Shown: piece by piece, positions 1 to 7,085 of the stretch
Layout of the letters: every line of letters starts with the position of its first letter
How positions within the stretch are numbered: position 1 is the stretch's first letter
NCBI GenBank assembly: GCA_019247755.1
Contig: JAFBAM010000161.1
Location: 1 to 15,106, forward strand
Length of the DNA stretch: 15,106 nt
Direction: 5' to 3'
Source of the DNA: Sphingomonas sp.
Lineage (GTDB): Bacteria; Pseudomonadota; Alphaproteobacteria; Sphingomonadales; Sphingomonadaceae
Made by a program: the position numbers and the translations under genes
Notes under the pieces: generated by a model
What the model saw: only the letters and a program-made list of their open reading frames with translations
Database searches by the model: none
Told to the model about the DNA's origin: nothing

Positions 1-1
1 T

Positions 2-301
2 ATCATTGCCGAAGACAGTCAGCGAATTCCGACGATCGGTTCGATCTCATTACCAGGCGCTTCGAGCGCGTCTTTGCTCGTCCAGTTCGATCTGGCCGGA
101 TTTGCCGTTTCCGCCGGAAGCGCCTGCTCTTCGGGCAAGATGAAAAAGAGCGACGTCCTCGAAGCGATGCAGGTTCCGGCCGACATTGCCGCCGGCTTCC
201 TTCGGATCAGCTTCGGTCCGTCGACGAGTGAGGCCGACGTGGACGCTTTCCTCAATGAGTGGAGCCGCGTCGCGGCGCGAGCCTCCACCCAGGCGGCATG
301 A
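2..301 (+). CDS. Cysteine desulfurase (NifS/IscS-like), C-terminal part, truncated by window edge
   Basis: Only about the last 99 residues are present; the frame is open from base 2 with no start, so the gene begins before the window. Cysteine desulfurases are PLP enzymes that take sulfur from L-cysteine as an enzyme persulfide for Fe-S cluster assembly. The visible part carries the catalytic-cysteine loop SAGSACSSGKMKKSDVL (Cys codon at 125-127), preceded by a short strand (LLVQFDLAGFAV) and followed by the end-of-domain signature LRISFGPSTSEADVDAF. The SACSSG loop is that of the group I (NifS/IscS) enzymes. The PLP lysine lies outside the window. Its TGA overlaps the ATG of a second cysteine desulfurase by 4 bases (ATGA at 298-301), so the two are almost certainly co-transcribed and translationally coupled. 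Which assembly system (SUF or ISC) it serves cannot be told from this fragment. Confidence 0.9.
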   Translation: MIAEDSQRIPTIGSISLPGASSASLLVQFDLAGFAVSAGSACSSGKMKKSDVLEAMQVPADIAAGFLRISFGPSTSEADVDAFLNEWSRVAARASTQAA

Positions 302-1416
302 TCTACCTCGACTACCAGGCGACAACGCCGGTCGCGCCCGAGGTGGCGCAGGCGATGGAGCCGTGGATCGAGGAAAAGTTCGCCAATCCGCATTCGCCGT
401 CGCGCTGGGGTCATGAGGCTGCGGCAGCGATCGAGGTTGCACGCAAGCAGGTCGAGAAGGCGATCGACCTCAAGGGCGGCAACGTCGCCTTCACCGGCAG
501 CGCGACCGAGGCCCTGAACTGGGCGCTAAAAGGAACCGTCGAGAAGGCGCCGAAAGGTCGGAACCGGATCATTACTGTCGCGACCGAACATGCCGCGGTT
601 CTCGACACCTGCGAGTGGCTGGGGGGCCAGGGTGTGGACCTGACCATCCTGCCGGTCGATCGTGAAGGACGTCTCGACCTGGATCTTCTCGAGCGCGAGC
701 TCGACGAGCGCGTGCTCATCGTCTCGGTCATGATGGTCAACAATGAGATTGGCGTTCGGCAGCCGCTGACCGCCGTTTCGGAGATGGCTCACAAGGTCGG
801 TGCGTTGGTTCTTTCCGATGCGGTTCAGGCCCTGGGCCGCGTCGAGCTCTGCCACGGGCCTGACCTGGTTGCTGTTTCGGCGCACAAGATCCACGGGCCC
901 AAGGGCATTGGCGCCTTGTGGATGCGCAAGGGTCACGAGCCAGCGCCGCTGATCCATGGTGGCGGGCAGGAGCAGGGTCTTCGTTCGGGTACTTTGTCGC
1001 CCGCGCTCTGCGTAGGCTTCGGCGCCGCGGCAAAGCTCGCCGACGAACGGTGCACCCGCGACTTCGATCACGTCCAGAAATTGTGGAAGGCGGCAGTCCA
1101 TGCGCTCGGGCCGGGCTGGATCATCAACGGCAGCATCGCGCACCGCTATCCCGGCAACCTCAACATCCGCCGCGAAGGCGTGGATGCGGCGCGGCTGATC
1201 GCGGACCTACGCGACATCGCATTTTCTCTCGGCAGTGCGTGCGCCAGCGGCTCGGGCCGCCCGAGCCATGTGCTGCGCGCCCTTGGCCTCGACTATCGTG
1301 AGTCACGCTCGTCGATCCGCCTGGGCTTCGGGCGTTACACGACGCAGCATGAGCTCGTTGATGCCTGCCATCGACTCGCGAAGGCTGCGGTCGAGCAGGA
1401 GAAACTCGACGCGTGA
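298..1416 (+). CDS. Cysteine desulfurase, class V aminotransferase fold (second copy)
   Basis: 372-residue PLP-dependent enzyme, shorter than E. coli IscS (404). The ATG at 298 is chosen because the protein then begins MIYLDYQATTPVAPEV, the usual NifS/IscS N-terminus; in-frame sequence upstream of it belongs to the previous gene. Motifs in order: substrate-contact ATEHAAV, cofactor-binding DAVQALGRV, PLP Schiff-base lysine K197 in SAHKIHGPKGIGALW, HGGGQEQGLRSGT, and catalytic C315 in SLGSACASGSGRPSHVL. All key residues are present, so it should be active in moving sulfur from cysteine to Fe-S scaffolds or other acceptors. It overlaps the upstream desulfurase by 4 bases (ATGA) and the downstream ferredoxin by 4 bases (GTGA at 1413-1416). 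The ferredoxin neighbour suggests Fe-S assembly rather than tRNA thiolation alone. Two desulfurases in tandem may be specialised or may work as a heteromeric pair; that is inference. Confidence 0.93.
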   Translation: MIYLDYQATTPVAPEVAQAMEPWIEEKFANPHSPSRWGHEAAAAIEVARKQVEKAIDLKGGNVAFTGSATEALNWALKGTVEKAPKGRNRIITVATEHAAVLDTCEWLGGQGVDLTILPVDREGRLDLDLLERELDERVLIVSVMMVNNEIGVRQPLTAVSEMAHKVGALVLSDAVQALGRVELCHGPDLVAVSAHKIHGPKGIGALWMRKGHEPAPLIHGGGQEQGLRSGTLSPALCVGFGAAAKLADERCTRDFDHVQKLWKAAVHALGPGWIINGSIAHRYPGNLNIRREGVDAARLIADLRDIAFSLGSACASGSGRPSHVLRALGLDYRESRSSIRLGFGRYTTQHELVDACHRLAKAAVEQEKLDA

Positions 1417-1748
1417 CTTTGGTGCGGTTTTTCCGGGTGGACGGGAGCCTCGACAAGGAAGTGGAAGCGGAAGCCGGGCAGCGGCTTCTCGATGTCGCCT
1501 GGGCAGCGCGCGAGCCGCTGGAAGGCGCGTGCGAGGGGGTGATGGCTTGCTCGACCTGCCACGTCATCGTCGAAGCCGAGGATTTCGAGAAGCTGCCGCC
1601 CGCGAGCGAGGAGGAAGAGGATCTCCTCGATCTCGCCGCACATGCGACCCGCACCTCGCGGCTTGCCTGTCAGATCCTCCTCACTGAGGGAATGAAGAGC
1701 CTGAGCGTGAGAGTGCCGCCCGAAGCCCGGAACTGGATGGGACGCTAG
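1413..1748 (+). CDS. fdx: [2Fe-2S] ferredoxin, adrenodoxin/ISC type
   Basis: 111-residue soluble electron carrier of the adrenodoxin/Fdx class, the type that supplies electrons to Fe-S cluster assembly and to some P450s. Cluster ligands follow the plant/adrenodoxin pattern: CEGVMACSTC gives Cys-x5-Cys-x2-Cys, and the fourth Cys is in RLACQI near residue 86. An acidic helix between them (residues 55-75, EDFEKLPPASEEEEDLLDL) is the usual docking surface. It starts with GTG inside the stop of the cysteine desulfurase gene (GTGA), which implies translational coupling. Its stop overlaps the stop of the convergent EF-hand gene: the CTAG at 1745-1748 holds both TAG codons. The length matches ISC Fdx (E. 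coli Fdx is 111 aa). The operon with two desulfurases supports the Fe-S assembly role; a P450 partner is not seen here. Confidence 0.9.
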   Translation: MTLVRFFRVDGSLDKEVEAEAGQRLLDVAWAAREPLEGACEGVMACSTCHVIVEAEDFEKLPPASEEEEDLLDLAAHATRTSRLACQILLTEGMKSLSVRVPPEARNWMGR

Positions 1749-2407
1749 TGCGGGTCCTGCTGGTCGGGCAGGGGGTCTTCGTTCGGGATTCGCGCAGCTT
1801 CCGGAGCTTTCCCCGCGACGGGAGGGGCGGGCCGGATCACTTCGAGGCCGGCGAGCGTCAAATAGCCATGATGATCCAGGTCCAGCGCGAGGAAGCGCTG
1901 GGCGGCCGCCTGGCGAAACTCGGTCACTGATACGCCACGGTTGAAGTTCGAATCGGCGGAAACAACCGGTTCGGGAAGGTCGAGCAATCCAAAACGCCCG
2001 GCGCCCTGGTGTTGATCATCGCCGCCTCGGAAAAACTTGCGCTTACTACCACCCCCATCAGAAGCGGCTTCCATCAACCCGTAGCTGCCGCCGCTGATGA
2101 CTTCCGGCGCGACGACCTGCTCATAGCGCGTGATGTCGTCGGGATCGATTTCACCGTCGTGACCGACGTCCAGCGTTGCAAAGAAGCGCTCTGAATCGGC
2201 CTGCATTTCATCAAGGGTCAGCCGGCCGTCGTGATTCTTGTCGGCCTGCGCGAACCAGTCGGCCAGCGTATCATCGTCGCGGTCCTTCGGCCGAAACGGT
2301 TCGCCCATCGGGCTGATAAACAAACGCGTCCAACGATGGGTGGGTGGCACCACTTGTGCAGCAGTCGCGGGAGCCTGCGCGGCGAGGAGCAGAATGGGAA
2401 GGATCAT
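1745..2407 (-). CDS. EF-hand domain protein with signal peptide (paralogue 1)
   Basis: 220 residues. It begins with a short hydrophobic signal sequence (MILPILLLAAQAPATAAQ, likely cut near residue 17), so it should be exported to the periplasm. A conserved block, FISPMGEPFR.K.RDDDTLADWF, precedes four EF-hand loops. Loop 1 (56-67, DKNHDGRLTLDE) and loop 2 (80-91, DVGHDGEIDPDD) look able to bind calcium. Loop 3 (152-163, DSNFNRGVSVTE) keeps most ligands. Loop 4 (176-187, DLDHHGYLTLAG) lacks the acidic residue at position 12 and is probably degenerate. A glycine-rich spacer (about 105-138) separates the two pairs. The gene lies 44 bases downstream of a clear paralogue on the same strand and probably shares its transcript. 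Likely a calcium sensor or buffer in the cell envelope; its partner is unknown. Confidence 0.82.
   Translation of the reverse strand: MILPILLLAAQAPATAAQVVPPTHRWTRLFISPMGEPFRPKDRDDDTLADWFAQADKNHDGRLTLDEMQADSERFFATLDVGHDGEIDPDDITRYEQVVAPEVISGGSYGLMEAASDGGGSKRKFFRGGDDQHQGAGRFGLLDLPEPVVSADSNFNRGVSVTEFRQAAAQRFLALDLDHHGYLTLAGLEVIRPAPPVAGKAPEAARIPNEDPLPDQQDPH
2252..2317. repeat. Conserved duplicated block shared by the two EF-hand genes
   Basis: This 66-base stretch aligns without gaps to 3019-3084, with 57 of 66 bases identical by my count. It codes on the minus strand for the PMGEPFR...DDDTLADWF segment in both proteins. It is a within-gene paralogy signal that supports tandem gene duplication; it is not a mobile repeat. 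Confidence 0.8.
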
Positions 2408-2451
2408 AATGTCACCAGCAGGAAGCGCGAAACGAGTTGGGACGCAAGTTA

Positions 2452-3168
2452 CTAGTTCTGCGGCGGCAGCGGATTACCGACACGGGCATCGAGCGCTTTC
2501 TCGTCGGGCTTGGATCGAATCTTCGCGAGCATCGCCCCGCGGCGGACCTGCAGCGCTTCTAGGGTTAGCCTGCCCTGATGCGCCGAATCCAGCAACTCGA
2601 AACGGCTGATGGCCGCCTGTCGGAATTCGGCCAAAGAAATTCCCCGATTGAAGTCGGTGTCCGCCGCCGCAACCGGCTCCGGGATATTGAGAAGCGAGTA
2701 GCGCGCACCACCTTGCAATGCGCCGCCGATTCCCAATTGGGCCTCGTCCTCGCGGTTGCGCTGCCGCCGCGATCTGCCGTCGCTACGCTCGGGCTCCAAG
2801 CTCTCGGGGCGACGAGCGACGGGAAGCGGGTCTGTCGGCGAACGCCTCGTCCGCGACATCACCTGGATATCGGGCGCTACCTCATATTCGTAATGAGCGA
2901 GCTCATCGGGATCGATCTCGCCGCTACCGTCTGCATCGAGCGTTTTGAAAAAGCGATCGGCATCGGCCTCCATCTCGGCGGCGGTCAGCGTCCCGTCATG
3001 ATCGAGGTCGGCCTTCCTGAACCAGTCGGCCAGCGTATCGTCATCGCGCGTCTTGGCACGAAACGGCTCGCCCATCGGGCTGATGAAAGGCGCCCACGCA
3101 TGACCGGTAACGTTGATCGGGGCTTCGGCCGCCGCGAGGAGGATCGGGACAAGCGCGGCGGTAAGCAT
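2452..3168 (-). CDS. EF-hand domain protein with signal peptide (paralogue 2)
   Basis: 238-residue paralogue of the next gene downstream, with the same architecture. It has a short signal peptide (MLTAALVPILLAAAEA), the block FISPMGEPFRAKTRDDDTLADWF, EF loops 1 (54-65, DLDHDGTLTAAE) and 2 (78-89, DADGSGEIDPDE), both canonical, then EF loops 3 (DTDFNRGISLAE) and 4 (DSAHQGRLTLEA). Loop 4 has Ala, Gln and Ala at ligand positions 3, 5 and 12, so it is unlikely to bind calcium. The spacer between the pairs is arginine-rich and charged (RTRRSPTDPLPVARR and SDGRSRRQRNRED), unlike the glycine-rich spacer of the paralogue. It is the promoter-proximal gene of a probable two-gene operon and is divergent from ffs-dnaX. 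No strong Shine-Dalgarno sits before the ATG; GGAGGA lies about 13 bases upstream, which is far. Function beyond probable calcium binding in the periplasm is unknown. Confidence 0.82.
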   Translation of the reverse strand: MLTAALVPILLAAAEAPINVTGHAWAPFISPMGEPFRAKTRDDDTLADWFRKADLDHDGTLTAAEMEADADRFFKTLDADGSGEIDPDELAHYEYEVAPDIQVMSRTRRSPTDPLPVARRPESLEPERSDGRSRRQRNREDEAQLGIGGALQGGARYSLLNIPEPVAAADTDFNRGISLAEFRQAAISRFELLDSAHQGRLTLEALQVRRGAMLAKIRSKPDEKALDARVGNPLPPQN

Positions 3169-3225
3169 GGCGCAACCACGTCCTCCACCAAGCGTGAATG
3201 GTCAATGAAGGAAGTGGTGCCAGCC

Positions 3226-3254
3226 TTGCGGACCCGGCTGCCTTCGCCCATATG
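3226..3254 (+). promoter_or_regulatory. Candidate sigma-70 promoter of the SRP RNA gene
   Basis: TTGCGG at 3226-3231 and CATATG at 3249-3254 are separated by 17 bases. A start about 7 bases after the -10 would fall near 3261, where the 5' arm of the SRP RNA helix begins. The -35 is a fair match and the -10 only moderate; the good spacing and the agreement with the RNA's 5' end are the support. The sequence upstream also holds the start of the divergent EF-hand gene. Confidence 0.5.
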
Positions 3255-3259
3255 CCCGC

Positions 3260-3354
3260 GCGGAAGTCGGCGGACGGCGCTGTCGCCAACCTGGTCAGAT
3301 CCGGAAGGAAGCAGCCACAACGATTTCGTGCCGGGTCGTCGGCTTCCACCGCTC
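3260..3354 (+). ncRNA. ffs: Bacterial small signal recognition particle RNA (4.5S)
   Basis: The near-invariant SRP RNA core GGTCAGATCCGGAAGGAAGC is present at 3293-3312, with the GGAA tetraloop and the symmetric and asymmetric loop bases (GGTCAG / AGCAGCC) that bind Ffh. The flanks fold back: GGAAG at 3262-3266 pairs with CTTCC at 3343-3347, and the next positions (TCGGCG with CGTCGG) continue with a few G-U pairs, giving the usual long hairpin of about 95 bases. This is the small bacterial type without an Alu domain. The RNA acts with Ffh and FtsY in co-translational targeting of membrane proteins. It sits just upstream of dnaX, a common placement in Proteobacteria. The exact ends are estimates from the helix (plus or minus about 5 bases). 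No poly-T terminator follows, so some read-through into dnaX is plausible. Confidence 0.93.
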
Positions 3355-3387
3355 GCAAAGATGAGCATCACCTCCTAAACCGCTGTT

Positions 3388-5019
3388 GTGAACGACGACG
3401 AATCGCCTGGTTTGGGCCTCGACATTCCTGAGCAGCCTCAACAGCCCGCCGGCGCCTCGCCGTATCGGGTGCTTGCGCGCAAATACCGTCCTCAGACGTT
3501 CGCGGAGCTGATCGGCCAGGACGCGATGGTCAAGACGCTGGCCAATGCGATCGAGCGTGGGCGGATTGCGCACGCATTCCTGCTCACTGGAGTACGCGGT
3601 GTCGGCAAGACCTCAACCGCGCGGCTGATTGCCAAGGCGCTGAACTGCATTGGGCCGGATGGGCAGGGCGGGCCGACGATCACGCCATGCAACGTCTGCG
3701 AGCCGTGCCGGGCCATTTCCGAAGGCCGGCATATCGACGTGATCGAGATGGACGCCGCCAGCCATACCGGCATTGACGACATCCGCGAGATCATCGACGC
3801 AGTCCGCTACACACCCGTCAGCGCGCGCTACAAAATCTACATCATCGACGAAGTTCACATGCTTTCCAAGCAAGCTTTCAATGGCTTGCTCAAGACTCTT
3901 GAGGAGCCGCCTGAGCATGTGAAGTTCTTCCTTGCGACCACCGAGGTAAACAAGGTGCCGGTGACTGTCCTGTCCCGCTGCCAGCGTTTCGACCTCAGGC
4001 GGATCCCGGCTGAGAAACTGGCTGCGCACTTCGCAGAGGTCGCGAGAGCTGAGAATGTCGAGGTCGAGCCCGAGGCGCTCGGCATGATCGCACGTGCCGC
4101 CGAAGGCTCGGCCCGCGACGGACTGTCCATCCTCGATCAGGCGATCGCCCACGGCTCTGGCGAAGTAACTGTGGACCAGGTGCGCGACATGCTGGGCCTC
4201 GCCGACCGTGGCCGGATTCGCCGGCTGCTGCACCTGATGCTCTCTGGCGATGCGGCTGCGTCACTGGCCGAGCTCGACCAGGCGCATGAGCTTGGGATCG
4301 ACCCGACGCAGCTGCTTCGCGGATTGATGGAGAGCCTTCACGCCGCGACGCGAGCCAAGGCTGGCGCGAATGCCGACGCACTGCAGAGCGCCGAAGAGCG
4401 GGACAGCGCTGCGGAGATGGCGAGCGCTCTGTCATGGGGCACGATTCACCGCCTGTGGCAAATGCTGCTCAAGGGTTTGCAGGACGTCGAGATTGCGCCC
4501 GACCCACGCGAGGCGGCGGAGATGGCCTTGCTGCGACTGATCCACGCCGCCGAGATGCCGGATCCCGCCTCGCTCATCGCGAAACTGAGTGGAGAGGGCG
4601 CGGTCGCAATCGCTTCATCGGCGCCGGCGGCGAAGCCATCGGGCACGACGGCGCGCCTGCCGTCCGACTTTCGCGCCCTCGTGAAGCTCCTTGAAGACAG
4701 CAAGAAGGCGCTGCTCGCACAGCAGCTGCACGATCTTGTTGGCGTGGTGCGCTTTGCGCCGCCGGAGCTTGTGTTGAAGCCGATGCGGCCGCTGGGGCCC
4801 GACTGGCCGCGCGACCTGGCGCTGGCACTCAAATCGGCGACGGGAGCAAGCTGGCAGGTATCGCTTTCCGATGAAAGCGCCGAGCCGTCGCTCCTCGATC
4901 AGGAGAAAATGGCCGAGGAACGCGTTCGCGCGGATGTGCTCGCCGATCCCAACGTCCGCTCGGTGATGGACGCATTCCCGGATTCCGAGCTCGAATCCTT
5001 TTCAACCAGAGGCGCCTGA
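3388..5019 (+). CDS. dnaX: DNA polymerase III subunit tau/gamma (clamp loader ATPase)
   Basis: 543 residues. Subunit of the clamp loader that opens and loads the beta clamp at the replication fork. The N-terminus has the DnaX signature YRVLARKYRPQTFAELIGQ, Walker A GVRGVGKT (68-75), four zinc-ligand cysteines (C87, C101, C104, C107), Walker B IIDEVHML (152-159) and the sensor region LSRCQRFDLRRI. A middle lid/collar region is followed by an Ala-rich linker (about 405-415) and a C-terminal tau-type domain ending in DPNVRSVMDAFPDSELESF, the part expected to contact the polymerase alpha subunit. An in-frame TAA at 3376-3378 leaves GTG 3388 as the first possible start before the conserved domain; no Shine-Dalgarno precedes it. 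I see no run of A's like the E. coli frameshift site, so a short gamma form is not predicted from a slippery sequence. The stop lies 1 base before ybaB. Confidence 0.96.
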   Translation: MNDDESPGLGLDIPEQPQQPAGASPYRVLARKYRPQTFAELIGQDAMVKTLANAIERGRIAHAFLLTGVRGVGKTSTARLIAKALNCIGPDGQGGPTITPCNVCEPCRAISEGRHIDVIEMDAASHTGIDDIREIIDAVRYTPVSARYKIYIIDEVHMLSKQAFNGLLKTLEEPPEHVKFFLATTEVNKVPVTVLSRCQRFDLRRIPAEKLAAHFAEVARAENVEVEPEALGMIARAAEGSARDGLSILDQAIAHGSGEVTVDQVRDMLGLADRGRIRRLLHLMLSGDAAASLAELDQAHELGIDPTQLLRGLMESLHAATRAKAGANADALQSAEERDSAAEMASALSWGTIHRLWQMLLKGLQDVEIAPDPREAAEMALLRLIHAAEMPDPASLIAKLSGEGAVAIASSAPAAKPSGTTARLPSDFRALVKLLEDSKKALLAQQLHDLVGVVRFAPPELVLKPMRPLGPDWPRDLALALKSATGASWQVSLSDESAEPSLLDQEKMAEERVRADVLADPNVRSVMDAFPDSELESFSTRGA

Positions 5020-5020
5020 C

Positions 5021-5353
5021 ATGCCTGAACTCCCCGATTTCGACGAAATCATGAAAATGGCGCAGAATGCGCAAGCCGAACTGCAGAAGGCGCAGGACAC
5101 CCTCGACACGATCGAGGTCGAAGGCGTCGCGGGCGGCGGGATGGTCAAGATCCGCGCAACCGCCAAGGGGCGAATCCTCGGCGTCGACATCGACGAAAGC
5201 CTGCTGCAGCCGTCTGAAAAGACCATGGTCGAAGACCTCGTTGCGGCCGCCATCAACGATGCGCGGGCAAAGGCCGATACTGCTGCGGCTGGCGAAATGC
5301 AGAAGATGCAGACCAGCCTCCCTCTTCCTCCGGGGTTCAAGCTCCCGTTCTAA
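5021..5353 (+). CDS. ybaB: YbaB/EbfC nucleoid-associated protein
   Basis: 110 residues, the family's usual size (about 100-110). YbaB/EbfC proteins are small dimeric DNA-binding proteins that coat the nucleoid and affect expression and DNA repair. The sequence has the family features: an N-terminal amphipathic helix (FDEIMKMAQNAQAELQKAQ), a beta segment with GVAGGGMVKIRATAKGRILG, and a C-terminal helix DLVAAAINDARAKAD ending in a Pro-rich LPLPPGFKLPF tail. It starts one base after the dnaX stop, with AGAGG at 5008-5012 as ribosome binding site, so it is translated from the dnaX transcript. In many bacteria recR follows directly; here it does not, and the next gene is an acyl-CoA ligase after a 59-base gap. 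Confidence 0.95.
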   Translation: MPELPDFDEIMKMAQNAQAELQKAQDTLDTIEVEGVAGGGMVKIRATAKGRILGVDIDESLLQPSEKTMVEDLVAAAINDARAKADTAAAGEMQKMQTSLPLPPGFKLPF

Positions 5354-5357
5354 ACGC

Positions 5358-5385
5358 TTGAAGACTGCTGTTTTTGCGCCATGAT
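5358..5385 (+). promoter_or_regulatory. Weak candidate promoter for the acyl-CoA ligase gene
   Basis: TTGAAG (5358-5363) and CATGAT (5380-5385, 4 of 6 to TATAAT) are 16 bases apart in the 59-base gap after ybaB. A start near 5392 would give a leader of about 20 bases before the strong Shine-Dalgarno. The match is weak and could be chance. Confidence 0.25.
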
Positions 5386-5399
5386 GCGCGTCCTCATTT

Positions 5400-5407
5400 G
5401 GGGGAGG
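5400..5407 (+). promoter_or_regulatory. Strong Shine-Dalgarno that fixes the acyl-CoA ligase start
   Basis: GGGGGAGG lies 5 bases before ATG 5413. It decides between that ATG and an upstream in-frame TTG at 5374, which has no ribosome binding site and would add 13 residues not typical of the family. Confidence 0.75.
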
Positions 5408-5412
5408 CGCTG

Positions 5413-7020
5413 ATGGGTACGCTCGGCGCAATGCAGGATTTCCCGCTCCGCATCATGCGGCTGATGGATCATGCCGAACGCGAGCATGGCCTGCGCGAGA
5501 TCGTTGCTGCGCGGCCTGACGGCACCATGGTCCGGACCAATTGGAAGCAAGTCGCTCATGACGCCCGCCGCCTGGCGCAGGCACTTGAGCGGCTCGGCCT
5601 TAGGCCGGGGGACCGCATCGCGACCCTCGCGATGAACCATGACCGGCACCTCAATGCCTGGTTCGGCGTGGTCGGCATGGGCGGTGTGCTGCATACCCTG
5701 AACCCACGCCTGTTCGACGACCAGCTGACCTACATCATCAATCATGCGGAAGATCGGGCAATCCTTTACGATCGCGCGTTCGCGCCGCTAATCGAACGGC
5801 TGAAGCCCAACCTCACCGCTACCCGCCACTTCGTCTGCTTTGACGATGAGTTCGATGATGCTCTTGCCGTCGAAGATGGTGACTATCGGTGGCACGAGGG
5901 TGACGAACGCGACCCCTGCGGGCTCTGCTACACCAGCGGGACTACGGGAAATCCGAAGGGAGTCCTCTACGAGCATCGGTCGACCGTCCTGCACGCGATG
6001 AGCATCATCGTCCCGGACATCTTCGACCTGTCGGCGCGCTCGGTGATCCTCCCCGTTGTTCCGATGTTCCACGCCAACAGCTGGTGCCTTCCGTATGCGG
6101 TGGCCATTTCCGGCTCGAAGCTGGTGATCTGCGGCGACAACCGGCCTGAGCACCTCTGCCAGCTGTTCAACGAAGAGGGGGTGACCCACAGCGCCGGCGT
6201 TCCGACGGTCTGGCTCGGCATGATCGACCATGTCGAGCGCACCGGCGCCAGCCTGGGCAAGCTGCGCCTGGTGATCATCGGCGGCTCGTCGGCCCCGCCC
6301 GCAACGATCCGCTGGTTTCGCGAGCGCGGCGTCCACGTCAATCACCTGTGGGGCATGACCGAAATGTCACCCGTCGGCACGGTCGGGGCACCGCCATCCG
6401 ACTGGGACGAAATGAGCGAGGATGAGCAAGTGGACTATATGGCCCGCCCCGGGCGCTCGATGTTCGGGGTCGAGCTCCGTACGGTCGACGCCAATGGCAA
6501 TGTGCTTCCTCGCGACGGCGTCAGTTCGGGGAAGCTGCAAACACGCGGCCCGGCAGTCGTGCGCCGATATTTCAGGCAGGACGCCGATGCCTGCGGGGAA
6601 GACCAATGGTTCGACACTGGTGACATGGCGACGATCCATACCGACGGCACCATCCAGATCACCGACCGGGCCAAGGACGTCATAAAGTCGGGCGGCGAAT
6701 GGATCAGCTCCATCGAAATCGAGAATGCCGCGGTCGGCTGCCCCGGCGTAGCCGAGGCTGCAGCGATCGGTGTCCCGCATCCGAAGTGGGACGAGCGCCC
6801 GCTGCTGCTGATCGTCCGCGATCCGGACAGCAATGTGTGTGAGGCCGACGTGCGGTCGTTCCTGAGCGGTCAGATGGCGAAGTGGTGGATGCCGGACGCG
6901 ATCGAGTTCGTGGAATCGCTGCCGCACACGGCAACCGGCAAGCTCAGCAAGAAGGATCTTCGCGATCAGTATCGCGACTATCGGTTCGCGAATGCCGAGG
7001 TGATGGTCGGCCGCGACTAG
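5413..7020 (+). CDS. AMP-forming acyl-CoA synthetase (fatty acyl-CoA ligase, AlkK/FadD-like)
   Basis: 535 residues. Adenylate-forming enzyme that activates a carboxylic acid, probably a medium- or long-chain fatty acid, to its CoA thioester via an acyl-AMP. The start at ATG 5413 is fixed by a strong Shine-Dalgarno. Core motifs: P-loop YTSGTTGNPKG (from residue 173), GMTEMSP, the TGD box with hinge (WFDTGDMATIHTDGTIQITD then RAKDVIKSGGEWISSIEIEN), and the C-terminal catalytic lysine K510 in TATGKLSKKDLR. The sequence RAKDVIKSGGEWISS and the N-terminal MQDFPL are like the medium/long-chain ligases annotated as AlkK-type; the exact substrate is not readable. No other fatty-acid genes are adjacent, so it probably acts in general beta-oxidation. 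It stands where recR often follows ybaB. Confidence 0.88.
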   Translation: MGTLGAMQDFPLRIMRLMDHAEREHGLREIVAARPDGTMVRTNWKQVAHDARRLAQALERLGLRPGDRIATLAMNHDRHLNAWFGVVGMGGVLHTLNPRLFDDQLTYIINHAEDRAILYDRAFAPLIERLKPNLTATRHFVCFDDEFDDALAVEDGDYRWHEGDERDPCGLCYTSGTTGNPKGVLYEHRSTVLHAMSIIVPDIFDLSARSVILPVVPMFHANSWCLPYAVAISGSKLVICGDNRPEHLCQLFNEEGVTHSAGVPTVWLGMIDHVERTGASLGKLRLVIIGGSSAPPATIRWFRERGVHVNHLWGMTEMSPVGTVGAPPSDWDEMSEDEQVDYMARPGRSMFGVELRTVDANGNVLPRDGVSSGKLQTRGPAVVRRYFRQDADACGEDQWFDTGDMATIHTDGTIQITDRAKDVIKSGGEWISSIEIENAAVGCPGVAEAAAIGVPHPKWDERPLLLIVRDPDSNVCEADVRSFLSGQMAKWWMPDAIEFVESLPHTATGKLSKKDLRDQYRDYRFANAEVMVGRD

Positions 7021-7085
7021 AAAAAGCGCGCTACCTCGCCTAACTGGCGCGGCAATCCCCAGTCTTGAAGGAAATTTGCGACCCC

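Noticed and set aside
3231..3337. Complementary GACCCGGC (3231-3238) and GCCGGGTC (3330-3337) suggesting a longer SRP RNA
   Set aside because: The left arm lies in the spacer of the candidate promoter, and the pairing would be strongly asymmetric around the SRP core. The helix starting near 3261 explains the RNA better.
2578..3378. 266-residue plus-strand open frame antisense to the second EF-hand gene
   Set aside because: The opposite strand has a signal peptide and clear EF-hand loops, and this frame also crosses the SRP RNA gene. It is a shadow of high-GC coding DNA.
3361..3378. Mini-ORF ATG AGC ATC ACC TCC TAA before dnaX as a leader peptide
   Set aside because: Five codons, no Shine-Dalgarno and no attenuator-type hairpin; best read as chance.
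4560..4930. Programmed frameshift for a gamma form of DnaX
   Set aside because: No A-rich slippery heptamer or following stem-loop is visible; only ordinary codons such as AAGAAGG and GAGAAAATGG occur.
5788..6345. 185-residue minus-strand open frame inside the acyl-CoA ligase
   Set aside because: It is antisense to conserved ligase motifs and has no recognisable protein features.
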